Shown here in pieces: positions 1 to 8,595 of a stretch of DNA of 64,000 nucleotides. The notes beneath the pieces were generated by a model. The model was given only the letters and a program-made list of their open reading frames with translations. It searched no databases and was not told where the DNA came from. Where the stretch lies: contig NZ_CP137854.1 of the NCBI RefSeq assembly GCF_033546935.1, positions 3,906,001-3,970,000 of the forward strand. The letters are read 5' to 3'. This DNA comes from Xylophilus sp. GOD-11R. Lineage in GTDB: Bacteria; Pseudomonadota; Gammaproteobacteria; Burkholderiales; Burkholderiaceae_C. The first letter of the stretch is position 1, and the number at the start of each line of letters is the position of its first letter. The position numbers and the translations under genes are program-made.

Positions 1-230
1 TCGTTGAGGGCCAGCTCGGCCTTGACGGCCGCATCTTCAGCAGGCGCGCCGGGGGCGGGCCGCATGGCGGATATGAGCTTGCCGTCGAGGTGGGCGATCG
101 GCTCGGCCGTCAGGTCGCGGTACACGACCGGTCCCGAGCTGCCCGCCAGTTCGGCGGCCACGGCGGCGCTGACCTGGCGCGAGACGGAAAGGGAGCCCAG
201 GGAGCTGGAGTCGAGGTGCAGAACTTTCAT
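1..230 (-). CDS. azoR: FMN-dependent NADH-azoreductase, N-terminal part
   Basis: The gene starts at 230 and runs off the left edge, leaving about 76 residues. It begins MKVLHLDSSSLGSLSVSRQ, the phosphate/FMN-binding start of the AcpD/AzoR flavodoxin-like family. A later stretch, GPVVYRDLTAEPIAHLDG, also fits. Family members are cytosolic homodimers that reduce quinones and azo compounds with NADH. It is divergent from a LysR-type regulator 128 bp away, a common arrangement in which the regulator controls the azoreductase. The C-terminal half lies outside the window, so completeness cannot be judged. Confidence 0.85.
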   Translation of the reverse strand, partial: MKVLHLDSSSLGSLSVSRQVSAAVAAELAGSSGPVVYRDLTAEPIAHLDGKLISAMRPAPGAPAEDAAVKAELALN

Positions 231-286
231 TTCGGTATCCCCTTGCAGTGAGTTCAGCGGCACGAACGGCCACCATGGAGTGCATG

Positions 287-305
287 CTATTGACGCTGCC
301 CATAG
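287..305. promoter_or_regulatory. Candidate LysR-type operator (T-N11-A dyad)
   Basis: CTAT-N11-ATAG is a small dyad with the T-N11-A form typical of LysR regulator sites. It lies in the divergent gap between the azoreductase and the LysR gene. The arms are only 4 bp, so the match is suggestive. Confidence 0.35.
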
Positions 306-358
306 TGATAAAGCGGGTTCAGCACAAATCATCTTTCTACCAACGCAATAATCCGCTG

Positions 359-1297
359 ATGAATTCCCCATCCGGACTGCCCGAAGAGCTGCAAGACCTG
401 AACGACATGGCCTATTTCGCCAAAGTCGTGGAGCACGGCGGTTTCAGCGCGGCGAGCCGGGCGCTCGGGCTGCAGACCTCCTTGCTCAGTCGCCGGCTCG
501 CGGCCCTCGAGGCACGCCTGGGCGTACGACTGCTCCAGCGCAGCACCCGGCGCATCGCCCTCACCGACGTCGGCCATGGCTACCTGCAGCATTGCAAGGC
601 ACTGCTGGCCGAAGCACAGGCGGCGCAGTCGACGGTGGACGCGATACGCGACACGCCGCGCGGGCTGATCCGCATGTCCTGCCCGCCCGGGCTGCTGGAA
701 AACGGCGTGGGCCAGGTGGTGGCGCGCTACCTCGCCGACTGGCCCGAGGTGCGGCTGCAGGTGGAAGCCACCAACCGCCGGGTCGATGTGATCGAGGAAG
801 GTTTCGACATCGCGCTGCGTGTGCGCCGCCCGCCGCTGGAAGATTCGGGCCTGGTGGTGCGCACGCTCACCACCGGCAGCGCCCTGCTGGTCGGCAGTCC
901 GGCCTTGCTGCAGCGCTGCGGGCGCCCCGGCGGGCCCGAAGACCTGGCGCGCATGCCGAGCATGGGTTTCGGCTGGGTGGCCGGGCGCCACACCTGGACG
1001 CTGGTCGCACCCGACGGCAGCGTCTACGTGCATGCCCACACGCCGCGCCTCACGGTCGACGACTTCAGCACCCTGCGCCTGGCTGCGCTCGACGGGGTCG
1101 GCATCGTGAGCCTGCCGGACTACATCGTGCTGGATGCGATCGAGGCTGGCACGCTGGAGAAGGTGCTGCCGCAATGCACGCTCGGCGAAGGCGTGGCGCA
1201 CGCGGTGTTTCCGACGCGGCGCGGGCTCACGCCGGCGGTGCGGCTGCTGATCGACGCCTTGGCCGAGACCTTCTCCAACCGGGGAATCTTCGTTTAG
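359..1297 (+). CDS. LysR family transcriptional regulator
   Basis: A 312-residue protein of usual LysR length. The N-terminal winged helix-turn-helix spans about residues 15-75 (AYFAKVVEHGGFSAASRALG, then SRRLAALEARLGVRLLQRSTR). The rest is a type 2 periplasmic-binding-like effector domain. I chose the ATG at 359 because homologs begin shortly before the helix-turn-helix; the frame stays open to a GTG at 248, but that extension has no LysR features. Being divergent from azoR, it probably regulates that gene in response to a quinone or aromatic compound, which is inference from position. Confidence 0.9.
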   Translation: MNSPSGLPEELQDLNDMAYFAKVVEHGGFSAASRALGLQTSLLSRRLAALEARLGVRLLQRSTRRIALTDVGHGYLQHCKALLAEAQAAQSTVDAIRDTPRGLIRMSCPPGLLENGVGQVVARYLADWPEVRLQVEATNRRVDVIEEGFDIALRVRRPPLEDSGLVVRTLTTGSALLVGSPALLQRCGRPGGPEDLARMPSMGFGWVAGRHTWTLVAPDGSVYVHAHTPRLTVDDFSTLRLAALDGVGIVSLPDYIVLDAIEAGTLEKVLPQCTLGEGVAHAVFPTRRGLTPAVRLLIDALAETFSNRGIFV

Positions 1298-1316
1298 GCA
1301 GCCGGGCGAGCGATGT

Positions 1317-2378
1317 TCAACGGAACGAGTCGAACACGGCGTCGAGCCGGGCGATATGGCCCTGGCGCGCCGCGTCGCTGGTGAAGCTGGCTTCGAACGC
1401 ATTGCGCCCGAGCTGGTAGGCATGGCGCGCATCCAGTCCGGTCGCGGCGAATACCTGCAGGAAGTTGTCGTTCATGTAGCCGCCGAAGTAGGCCGGGTCG
1501 TCGGAGTTGACCGTCGCCATCAGGCCCGCGTCGAGCAACGCCCCCAGGTTGTGCTCGGCCAGGTCGGGGAACACGCACAGCTTCTGGTTGGACAGCGGGC
1601 ACACCGTCAGCGGAATGCGCGCGCTGGCCAGGCGCCGCATCAGCGCCGGGTCGTGCACCGCCTGCACCCCGTGGTCGATGCGCTCGGCCTGCAGCACGTC
1701 GAGCGCGCTCCAGATATAGGCAGGCGGCCCCTCCTCGCCCGCATGCGCTACGCGGTGCAGGCCGAGTTCACCGCAGCGGGCGAAGACGCGGGCGAACTTC
1801 TCCGGCGGATGGCCGACCTCGCTCGAATCCAGGCCGACACCCACGATGCGGTCGAGGTAAGGCAGCGCCTCCTGCAAGGTCTCGAAGGCATCCGCCTCGC
1901 TCAGATGGCGCAGGAAGCACAGGATCAGCGACGCGTCGATGCCGCATTCCACCTTGGCGTTCTGGCAGGCGCGGTGCAGCCCGCCGACGACGGTCGCCAT
2001 CGGCACGCCACGCGCCGTGTGGGTCTGCGGGTCGAAGAACAGCTCGGCATGCACCACGTTGTCCGCCGCCGCGCGACGGAAGTAGGCCATCGCCATGTCG
2101 TGGAAGTCCTGCTCCTGCAGCAGCACGCTGGCGCCAGCGTAGTAGATGTCGAGAAAGCTCTGCAGGTCGGTGAAGGCATAGGCCTCGCGCAGCGCCTGCA
2201 CGTCGGCGTAGGGCAGCTTCACCCCGTTGCGCTCGGCCAGGGCGAAGATCAGCTCCGGCTCCAGCGAGCCTTCTATGTGGATATGCAGCTCGGCCTTGGG
2301 CATCGCCCGCAGCAGCTCGGGCAGGCGCTCGGCCGGCACATCGGGAACGTCGAAGGTCGTGGTCATCGTCGGATCCAT
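1317..2378 (-). CDS. Adenine deaminase-type amidohydrolase (often named adenosine deaminase)
   Basis: A 353-residue metal-dependent deaminase of the Add/AMP-deaminase superfamily. Visible motifs are the zinc-binding HIHIEG near residues 32-37, HAGEEG, a catalytic region with ERIDHGV, CPLSNQKLCVF, and the zinc Asp pair in NSDDPAYFGG. ELHIHIEGSLEPELIF and GLDSSEVGHPP resemble the bacterial/yeast Aah1 adenine deaminases rather than E. coli Add, so adenine to hypoxanthine is the likelier reaction. Start is uncertain: ATG at 2378 or 2366, or GTG at 2390; none has a strong ribosome site. It converges on the LysR gene. Confidence 0.85.
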   Translation of the reverse strand: MDPTMTTTFDVPDVPAERLPELLRAMPKAELHIHIEGSLEPELIFALAERNGVKLPYADVQALREAYAFTDLQSFLDIYYAGASVLLQEQDFHDMAMAYFRRAAADNVVHAELFFDPQTHTARGVPMATVVGGLHRACQNAKVECGIDASLILCFLRHLSEADAFETLQEALPYLDRIVGVGLDSSEVGHPPEKFARVFARCGELGLHRVAHAGEEGPPAYIWSALDVLQAERIDHGVQAVHDPALMRRLASARIPLTVCPLSNQKLCVFPDLAEHNLGALLDAGLMATVNSDDPAYFGGYMNDNFLQVFAATGLDARHAYQLGRNAFEASFTSDAARQGHIARLDAVFDSFR

Positions 2379-2505
2379 GAAAAAAGGCACGCGGCCCGAA
2401 AGAAATTACCGTGCCAGCCCCAAGCACCGACCCGCCCACCAGTGGCAAGCGAAGCGACGCCACATCATGTGGAACGCCGCCCGGCTTTGCCGGACGGCTG
2501 GCGTT

Positions 2506-2551
2506 GCCCCTTGCCGGGGGAGGCGGCCACACGAAGTGGGCAAGCCTGGGG
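2506..2551 (-). repeat. Dispersed intergenic repeat, family 1 (copy 1)
   Basis: Read on the minus strand this is CCCCAGGCTTGCCCACTTCG then TGTGGCCGCC and a CCCCCGGCAAGGGG-like tail. Almost the same sequence recurs at 12629-12684 and, more diverged, at 11437-11490 and 12691-12750. It fills the gap between the SDR stop and the deaminase start. The C-run/G-run ends can pair. Confidence 0.7.
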
Positions 2552-2557
2552 TGGGCG

Positions 2558-3340
2558 TCAATAGGTCCCGGGGTACGCCCCACCGTCGGCCAGGATGTTC
2601 TGGCCATTGAGATACGCCGCCTGCTGGCTGCACAGAAACGCGCAGATCTCGCCGAACTCCTGGGCCGTACCCATCCGACGCGCCGGAATCGACTGGCGCC
2701 GCTTCTCGACGATGCTCTCGACGTCCGTTCCCGCCTTCTGTGCCGCATTGGCCATGTTGGACCGAATGCGGTCGGTGTCGAACGAGCCCGGCAGCAGGTT
2801 GTTGATGGTCACACCCTTGGCCGCGACCGCGCTGCGTGCCACGCCGGCCACGAAACCGGTCAGCCCGGAGCGCGCGCCGTTGGACAGCCCCAGCGCCTCG
2901 ATCGGTGACTTCACCGAGCTCGACGTGATGTTGACGATGCGCCCGAAGCCGCGCGCGGCCATGCCGTCGATGGTGGCCTTGATCAACTCGATCGGCGTGA
3001 TCATGTTGGCATCCACCGCCTTGATCCACGCATCGCGGTCCCAGTCGCGAAAGTCGCCCGGCGGCGGACCGCCCGCGTTGGTGACGACGATGTCGAAGTC
3101 CTTGCGGAAGGCGAACACCGCCGCACGGCCTTCCGGCGTGGTGATGTCGACCGCGATCGGCTGCACCTGCACGCCCGAGGACGCTCGCAGCTCAGCCGCC
3201 GCCTTTTCCAGGAGTTCGCCGCCGCGCGCGACGATCACCACATTCACACCCTCGCCCGCCAGCGCCGTCGCGCAGCCCAGGCCCAGGCCCTTGCTCGCAC
3301 CACCCACCAACGCCCACTTGCCGCTCAGACCGAAATCCAT
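2558..3340 (-). CDS. SDR family oxidoreductase with altered active site (BKR-like)
   Basis: A 260-residue Rossmann-fold short-chain dehydrogenase/reductase. It has the nucleotide loop GGASKGLGLGCA near the N-terminus and NAGGPPPGDF. The catalytic region reads ITSSSVKSPIEALGLSNGAR, so the usual YxxxK tetrad positions are occupied by S and R (SNGAR). This fits the non-classical BKR-like SDR group, and the substrate cannot be predicted. The ATG at 3340 follows a strong GAGGAG ribosome site. A terminator separates it from the upstream transporter gene, so it is probably transcribed alone. Confidence 0.85.
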   Translation of the reverse strand: MDFGLSGKWALVGGASKGLGLGCATALAGEGVNVVIVARGGELLEKAAAELRASSGVQVQPIAVDITTPEGRAAVFAFRKDFDIVVTNAGGPPPGDFRDWDRDAWIKAVDANMITPIELIKATIDGMAARGFGRIVNITSSSVKSPIEALGLSNGARSGLTGFVAGVARSAVAAKGVTINNLLPGSFDTDRIRSNMANAAQKAGTDVESIVEKRRQSIPARRMGTAQEFGEICAFLCSQQAAYLNGQNILADGGAYPGTY

Positions 3341-3365
3341 GTGATCTCCTCGTTCGAATTGGTCG

Positions 3366-3400
3366 CAAAACACGAAGCCGCGCGGATCGGCGCGGCTTCG
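3366..3400 (-). terminator. Rho-independent terminator after the EamA transporter gene
   Basis: A perfect 11-bp stem (CGAAGCCGCGC at 3373-3383 with GCGCGGCTTCG at 3390-3400) and 6-nt loop, followed on the minus strand by a short TTTT run. It sits just past the transporter stop codon. Confidence 0.7.
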
Positions 3401-3437
3401 CAAAATGATACGGGTCTGCGCCCTTCCCGGCGCGGAC

Positions 3438-4418
3438 TCAGGCTTTAGCGCGACTGAAGACGAGGATGCCGGCGATCACCAGCACGGTGCCCACGGCCAG
3501 CCAGGCGGTGAGCGGCTCGCCGAGCAGTACCACGCCGAGCAGGATGGTCGACAGCGGCCCGACCATGCCGCTCTGCGCGGTGAGCGCCGGGCCGATGCGC
3601 TCGATGGCCATCATCACCAGTAACACCGGCACCACGGTGCAGAGCGTGGCGTTCAACACCGACAACCACGCCACTTCCGGCGCCACCGCCAGCACCGACG
3701 ACAGCGGCTTCAACACCACGAACTGCGCGATGCAGCACAGACAGGCGACGGTGCTCGCCAGGCCCGTCAGCCGCAGCGACCCCAGGCGCTTGACCATCTG
3801 GCCGCTGTAGACGAGGTACAGCGCATAGGTGATGGCGCTGCCAAACACCAGCCCGGCGCCCAGCGCGGTGTTGCTGCCGGCGCTTTGCAATTCGCGGCCG
3901 AAGACCAGCACCACACCGGCATAGCTGATCGCCATGCCCACGAGTTGCCCACGCAGCACCTTGCGCCGAAACAGAACCCAGCCCAGCAGCAGCACCAGCG
4001 TGGGGTTGAGATACAGGATCAGCCGCTCCAGGCTGGCGCTGATGTAGGCCAGCCCGGCGAAGTCGAGAAAACTGCCGAGGTAGTAGCCGGAAAAACCCAG
4101 GCCGAAGATGCCCAGCCAGTCGCGGCCGGTAAGGCGGGGCGGCGTCACGCCACCGCGCGGTCGGCCGGCCCACCAGGCCAGCATCACGAACAGCGGCAGT
4201 GCGAACAGCATGCGCAGCATGATCAAGGTGACCGCGTCCACATCGTGCCGGTAGGCGAGCTTGACGATGATCGCCTTGCCGCTGAACGCGATGGCGCCGA
4301 TGGTCGCCAGCACTAGACCACCCGAACGAGACGCCGGAGAGCGCGGCGCGGGGGCGGGCGGGGTGGCGATCGAGGAGGAGGAGGAAGAAGACGGCGGAGC
4401 GGAGGGAGAGGAAGACAC
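3438..4418 (-). CDS. EamA/DMT superfamily transporter
   Basis: A 326-residue membrane protein with about ten hydrophobic segments in two repeated halves, as in EamA-type drug/metabolite exporters. Early motifs are GGLVLATIGAIAFSGKAIIVK and MLRMLFALPLFVM; LLLGWVLFRRK and GPLSTILLGVVLLGEPLTAW fall in the ends of the two halves. The start is a GTG at 4418. The first 30 residues are low-complexity Ser/Pro/Ala, including a Ser run encoded by a trinucleotide repeat, so translation may begin further in. The substrate is unknown; family members export amino acids or other metabolites from the cytoplasm. Confidence 0.85.
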   Translation of the reverse strand: MSSSPSAPPSSSSSSSIATPPAPAPRSPASRSGGLVLATIGAIAFSGKAIIVKLAYRHDVDAVTLIMLRMLFALPLFVMLAWWAGRPRGGVTPPRLTGRDWLGIFGLGFSGYYLGSFLDFAGLAYISASLERLILYLNPTLVLLLGWVLFRRKVLRGQLVGMAISYAGVVLVFGRELQSAGSNTALGAGLVFGSAITYALYLVYSGQMVKRLGSLRLTGLASTVACLCCIAQFVVLKPLSSVLAVAPEVAWLSVLNATLCTVVPVLLVMMAIERIGPALTAQSGMVGPLSTILLGVVLLGEPLTAWLAVGTVLVIAGILVFSRAKA

Positions 4419-4488
4419 GAGGCGGCCTGGCAGGTGCGCACGGAAGAAACCGGCCCGGTCGATTATCCCGGCGCATCGACAACCGGCG

Positions 4489-4515
4489 AAAAAAAACGGC
4501 GCCCGAAGGCGCCGT
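4489..4515 (-). terminator. Rho-independent terminator of tctBA
   Basis: Stem ACGGCGCC/GGCGCCGT with a four-base loop, followed on the minus strand by an eight-base T run. It lies 27 bp past the tctA stop. Confidence 0.85.
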
Positions 4516-4541
4516 CTTTGGCGGGGTGAGCCGTCGTGGAA

Positions 4542-6053
4542 TCAGTCCTCGACGAACGCTTCCTCGCGCTTGTTCTTGACCGCAGGCAGCAGCACGATGA
4601 TGAGCAGCAGCACCGCAGCAGCCAGCAGGCCACCCGAGATCGGGCGCTGCACGAACACCGCCCAGCTGCCACGCGACAGCAGCAGCGCACGGCGCAGATT
4701 CTCTTCCATCATCGGGCCCAGGATGAAGCCCAGCAGCAGCGGTGCGGGTTCGCAGCCGAGCTTGTGGAAGATGTAGCCGATGATGCCGAAGGCGCCCACC
4801 ATCCAGATGTCGAAGGTGTTGTTGTTGGTCGAGTACACGCCGATCGCGCAGAACAGGATGATCGACGGGAACAGGTACTTGTAGGGCACCGACAGCAGCT
4901 TGATCCACATGCCGATCAGCGGCAGGTTCAGCACGATCAGCATGGCGTTGCCGATCCACATCGAGGCGATCAGGCCCCAGAACAGTTCCGGGTTGCTGGT
5001 CATCACCTGCGGGCCGGGCTGGATGTTGTGGATGGTCATCGCACCCACCATCAGCGCCATCACCGCGTTGGGCGGAATGCCCAGCGTCAGCAGCGGGATG
5101 AAGGAGGTCTGAGCGCCGGCGTTGTTGGCCGACTCGGGAGCCGCCACGCCGCGGATGTTGCCTTGGCCGAACGGGACTTCGCCGGGTTGCAGCTTGGTCT
5201 TCTTTTCGATCGTGTAGGCAGCGAAAGCGGCCAGCAGCGCACCGCCGCCGGGCAGGATGCCCAGTGCAGCGCCGAGGGCGGTGCCGCGCAGCACGGCCGG
5301 GATCATGCGCTTGAAGTCCGTCGCGGTGGGGAACAGGCCCGACACCTTGGCGGTGAACACTTCGCGGTCTTCTTCCGGATGCGCCAGGTTGGCGATGATT
5401 TCACCGTAGCCGAACACGCCCATGGCGATGGCCACGAAGCCGATGCCGTCGGTCAGTTCGGGGATGTCGAACGAGAAGCGGGCAACGCCCGAGTTCACGT
5501 CGGTACCGACCAGGCCCATCAGCAGGCCCAGCACGATCATGGAAACCGCCTTGAGCAGCGAGCCGGAAGCCAGCACCACCGCGCCGATCAGGCCCAGGAT
5601 CATCAGCGAGAAGTATTCGGCCGGGCCGAACTTGAAGGCGACTTCGGTCAGCGGCGGAGCGAAGGCGGCCAGGATGATGGTGCCGACGCAGCCTGCGAAG
5701 AACGAGCCCAGGCCGGCAGCCGCCAGCGCGGGACCCGCCCGACCTCTGCGCGCCATCTGGTAGCCGTCGATCACGGTCACCACCGACGACGATTCGCCCG
5801 GCAGGTTCACCAGGATGGCGGTGGTCGAGCCACCGTATTGCGCGCCGTAGTAGATACCGGCCAGCATGATCAACGCCGACACCGGGGGCAGCGCGTAGGT
5901 GGCGGGCAGCAGCATGGCGATGGTCGCCACCGGGCCGATGCCGGGGAGCACGCCGATCAGCGTGCCCAAGATACAGCCGATCAGGCAGTACAGCAGGTTG
6001 ATCGGCGTGAAGGCCACGCCGAAACCGAGCGACAGGTGATTAAACAGATCCAT
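4542..6053 (-). CDS. tctA: Tripartite tricarboxylate transporter permease TctA
   Basis: A 503-residue, strongly hydrophobic protein of usual TctA length with about 11-12 membrane segments. Diagnostic stretches are the GVLPGIGPVATIAMLLPATY start, YYGAQYGGSTTAILVNLPGE, and GILPGGGALLAAFAAY in the second repeat. TctA forms the inner-membrane channel that imports carboxylates using an ion gradient and a periplasmic Bug/TctC receptor. It lies 17 bp downstream of tctB. No receptor gene is next to this pair; the two Bug receptors in the window are 31 kb and 54 kb away, so the partner is unknown. Confidence 0.95.
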   Translation of the reverse strand: MDLFNHLSLGFGVAFTPINLLYCLIGCILGTLIGVLPGIGPVATIAMLLPATYALPPVSALIMLAGIYYGAQYGGSTTAILVNLPGESSSVVTVIDGYQMARRGRAGPALAAAGLGSFFAGCVGTIILAAFAPPLTEVAFKFGPAEYFSLMILGLIGAVVLASGSLLKAVSMIVLGLLMGLVGTDVNSGVARFSFDIPELTDGIGFVAIAMGVFGYGEIIANLAHPEEDREVFTAKVSGLFPTATDFKRMIPAVLRGTALGAALGILPGGGALLAAFAAYTIEKKTKLQPGEVPFGQGNIRGVAAPESANNAGAQTSFIPLLTLGIPPNAVMALMVGAMTIHNIQPGPQVMTSNPELFWGLIASMWIGNAMLIVLNLPLIGMWIKLLSVPYKYLFPSIILFCAIGVYSTNNNTFDIWMVGAFGIIGYIFHKLGCEPAPLLLGFILGPMMEENLRRALLLSRGSWAVFVQRPISGGLLAAAVLLLIIVLLPAVKNKREEAFVED

Positions 6054-6070
6054 TTTTTATCTCTCGCCGA

Positions 6071-6559
6071 TCAGCCAGTGATGAACGTGGGCCAGACCTG
6101 CATCTGGAGCTTCAGGGCCCAGATGAAGGCGACGTAGCTGCCGATGGCGAGCACGGTGGCCAGGATGATGGTCGGCACGATCTTGAACTGGCTGCCGGCC
6201 ATGCTGCCGATGATGACCAGTGCATAGATGGCGATGATCAGGCCCATGGCGGGCAGGCCGATGCTGGGCAGGCCGCCGAGCAGCACGCCGAACAGCAGGT
6301 TGGCGATGATCACGAAGAACAGGGGCTTCCAGGCCCACTTGCCGACCGGGTCGCCGGTTTCGGTCTCGACCACCAGGGCGGTCATCGTGAGGATGGCGCC
6401 GAGCACGGCCATCACGACGCCGAGCATCAACGGGAAATAGCCGGGGCCCATGCGGGCTCCGGAGCCGATCGTGTAGTTGGTGGCCCCCCACGCGAACGCG
6501 ATGCCTACGAAGAGGAACATCAGGCCCGAGAAGAAGTCCTTCTGACTCTTTATCTTCAC
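6071..6559 (-). CDS. tctB: Tripartite tricarboxylate transporter small subunit TctB
   Basis: A 162-residue protein with four hydrophobic helices, as expected for TctB: FSGLMFLFVGIAFAWGA, YFPLMLGVVMAVLGAIL, FFVIIANLLFGVLLGG with the adjoining ALVIIGSMAG, and IILATVLAIGSYVAFIW. The conserved GARMGPGYFP precedes helix 2. I chose the GTG at 6559 because it follows a GGAGAGAG ribosome site and the protein then begins VKIKSQKDFFSG. The open frame continues upstream but crosses the predicted promoter. It is the first gene of the tctBA operon. Confidence 0.9.
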   Translation of the reverse strand: MKIKSQKDFFSGLMFLFVGIAFAWGATNYTIGSGARMGPGYFPLMLGVVMAVLGAILTMTALVVETETGDPVGKWAWKPLFFVIIANLLFGVLLGGLPSIGLPAMGLIIAIYALVIIGSMAGSQFKIVPTIILATVLAIGSYVAFIWALKLQMQVWPTFITG

Positions 6560-6680
6560 AGCTCTCTCCAAACACAAAAATTTGAGAATGGCGGATTGTG
6601 TGTTGGCAAAAGCCCGATCTCGATGTGGATACCACCTACCGTGGACCAAGGGAAATCCCGGAAACTTGGACGCACCGAAG

Positions 6681-6697
6681 AGCAAGGCGAGTGCCAG
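6681..6697 (-). promoter_or_regulatory. Candidate sigma-54 (-24/-12) promoter of tctBA
   Basis: On the minus strand this reads CTGGCACTCGCCTTGCT: TGGCAC and TTGC with the strict 10-nt spacing between the GG and GC elements. It lies about 120 bp upstream of the tctB start and points toward it. A sigma-54 promoter would need an enhancer-binding activator; none is encoded in the window. Confidence 0.55.
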
Positions 6698-6770
6698 GCG
6701 TCGGGAGTGGGCCATTGCACGCCGGCCGACGGCTACGTTCGGCTCCCCACCCAGAAGCCGACCGCGCGCC

Positions 6771-8588
6771 CTACTCGAGGGTATCCAGCGGCGGCGTAGC
6801 CGCCAGCACCTCCTCCAGGGTCGTCAACCCCTCAGCCACCCGAAGGGCCCCGGCCAGCCGCAGAGGCCGCATGCCATCGGTCACCGCCTGCCGGCGCAAG
6901 GCGGCGATGCCGGGCTCCTTGTTGACCTTCTCCTTGAAAGCCTCGCTCACGCTGAGCAGTTCGTACAGCCCCATCCGACCGCGATAACCCGTCATGCGGC
7001 AATCGACACAGCCGACCGGCTTGTAGGGCTGGTACGGTCCGTTCAACTTCCACGGCTTGACGGCATCCGCCAGGGTCTCGCGCGAGACCTCGTCGGTGTC
7101 GGGCTGCCGGCAGGCCGAGCACAGCGTGCGCACCAGTCGCTGCGCCAGCACGCCGAGCAGCGTGGCGTTGAGCAGATAGGGCGGCACGCCGAGCTCCATC
7201 AGCCGGGTGACGGCCGAGGGCGCGTCGTTGGTGTGCAGCGTGGAGAACACCAGGTGACCGGTGAGGGCGGCCTGCACTGCCATGTCGGCCGTCTCCAGGT
7301 CGCGGATCTCGCCGACCATGATGATGTCCGGGTCCTGCCGCATCATGGCGCGCAGGCCCTCGGCAAAGCCGAAATCCAGCTGCGGCTGCACCTGTGTCTG
7401 GTTGAAGGAGGGCTCGATCATCTCGATCGGGTCTTCCACCGTGGTGACGTTGACCTCCTCCGTCGCGACGCGCTTGAGCGTGGAATACAGCGTGGTGGTC
7501 TTGCCCGCGCCGGTGGGCCCCGTCACCAGGATGATGCCGTGCGGCCGGCGCACCAGGCTTTCCCAGCGGGCGGCGTCGTGCGGCATGAAGCCGAGCGCGT
7601 CGAGGTCCTTCACCGCGGTGTCGGGGTCGAAGATGCGCATGACCATCTTTTCACCGAAGGCGGTGGGCAGCGTGGACAGCCGCATTTCCACTTCGTCGCC
7701 GCGCGGGTTGCGGGTCTTGATGCGGCCGTCCTGCGGACGGCGGCGCTCCACCACGTCCATGCGGCCGAGCAGCTTGATGCGCGCGGTCATGGCGTTGAGC
7801 ACGCCGAGCGGCATCTGATAGACCTGGTGCAGCACGCCGTCGATGCGGAAACGGATCACGCCCTGCTCGCGGCGCGGCTCCAGATGGATGTCGCTGGCGC
7901 GCTGGTCGAAGGCGTATTGCCACAGCCAGTCGACGACACGCACCACGCCCTGGTCGTTGGCGTCGAGCTGGCGGTTGCTCTTGCCCAGTTCCACCAGCTG
8001 CTCGAAGCTCGCCGCGCCGCTGTTGCCGCCGGCCTTCTGCGCCGCCCGCACCGACTTGGCGAGCGCGAAGAACTCGATGGTGAACTTGTAGATGTCGACC
8101 GGATTGGCCACCACCCGCCGCACGCTGCGGCGCGACTGGCGTTCCACCTCCGGCACCCAGTCGGTGAGAAAGGGCTCGGCCGTGGCGACGACGATTTCCT
8201 TGCCCGTCACCTGCACCGGCAGCACGCGGTGGCGCTCGGCGTAGGCGGCGCTCATGGTGTCGGCCACCTTGCCCACTTCCACCCGCAGCGGGTCGATGCG
8301 CAGATAGGGCAGCCCGGCCTTGGCGGCGAGGTATTCGGTGAGCATTTCCACGTCCATCGGCTTGCCGTCGGACTGCCGCACCACCGCCACGTTGGCCAGG
8401 CGCTGCACCGCCGCCTGGCTGCTCTCGGCGCGGGCGCAGCGTGCAATGGTGCGTTCGGCTTCCGCGTCGCTGATGACCGCGTCCTCGCGCATCCAGTCGA
8501 CCATGCGGCGCCAGGTGAGCGCGCCGACGGTGCCGGTGGCAGGTGGATAGGCGACGGCGCCCTTGTCGGTGGTGGCGGGCTGGGTCAT
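6771..8588 (-). CDS. GspE/PulE/PilB family secretion ATPase
   Basis: A 605-residue hexameric-type AAA ATPase of type II secretion/type IV pilus systems. It has an N-terminal MshEN-like region (about 20-160), Walker A GPTGAGKTT (about 357-365), an Asp box, Walker B DIIMVGEIRD, a His box LTGHLVFSTLHTND, and a CSAC/CVDC tetracysteine zinc site near the end. Neighbours are a spermidine-synthase-like gene 7 bp upstream and TatD, not pilus or secretion genes. It could therefore serve a pilus or secretion machine encoded elsewhere. Assignment to GspE versus PilB is not possible from sequence alone. Confidence 0.9.
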   Translation of the reverse strand: MTQPATTDKGAVAYPPATGTVGALTWRRMVDWMREDAVISDAEAERTIARCARAESSQAAVQRLANVAVVRQSDGKPMDVEMLTEYLAAKAGLPYLRIDPLRVEVGKVADTMSAAYAERHRVLPVQVTGKEIVVATAEPFLTDWVPEVERQSRRSVRRVVANPVDIYKFTIEFFALAKSVRAAQKAGGNSGAASFEQLVELGKSNRQLDANDQGVVRVVDWLWQYAFDQRASDIHLEPRREQGVIRFRIDGVLHQVYQMPLGVLNAMTARIKLLGRMDVVERRRPQDGRIKTRNPRGDEVEMRLSTLPTAFGEKMVMRIFDPDTAVKDLDALGFMPHDAARWESLVRRPHGIILVTGPTGAGKTTTLYSTLKRVATEEVNVTTVEDPIEMIEPSFNQTQVQPQLDFGFAEGLRAMMRQDPDIIMVGEIRDLETADMAVQAALTGHLVFSTLHTNDAPSAVTRLMELGVPPYLLNATLLGVLAQRLVRTLCSACRQPDTDEVSRETLADAVKPWKLNGPYQPYKPVGCVDCRMTGYRGRMGLYELLSVSEAFKEKVNKEPGIAALRRQAVTDGMRPLRLAGALRVAEGLTTLEEVLAATPPLDTLE

Positions 8589-8595
8589 GGCGCGG

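Noticed and set aside
248..358. 37-residue N-terminal extension of the LysR regulator from a GTG at 248
   Set aside because: It is not typical of LysR proteins, and it overlaps the candidate operator in the divergent promoter region.
4369..4418. Trinucleotide repeat at the start of the EamA gene as a phase-variation site
   Set aside because: Units are triplets, so slippage would only change Ser number and not the reading frame.
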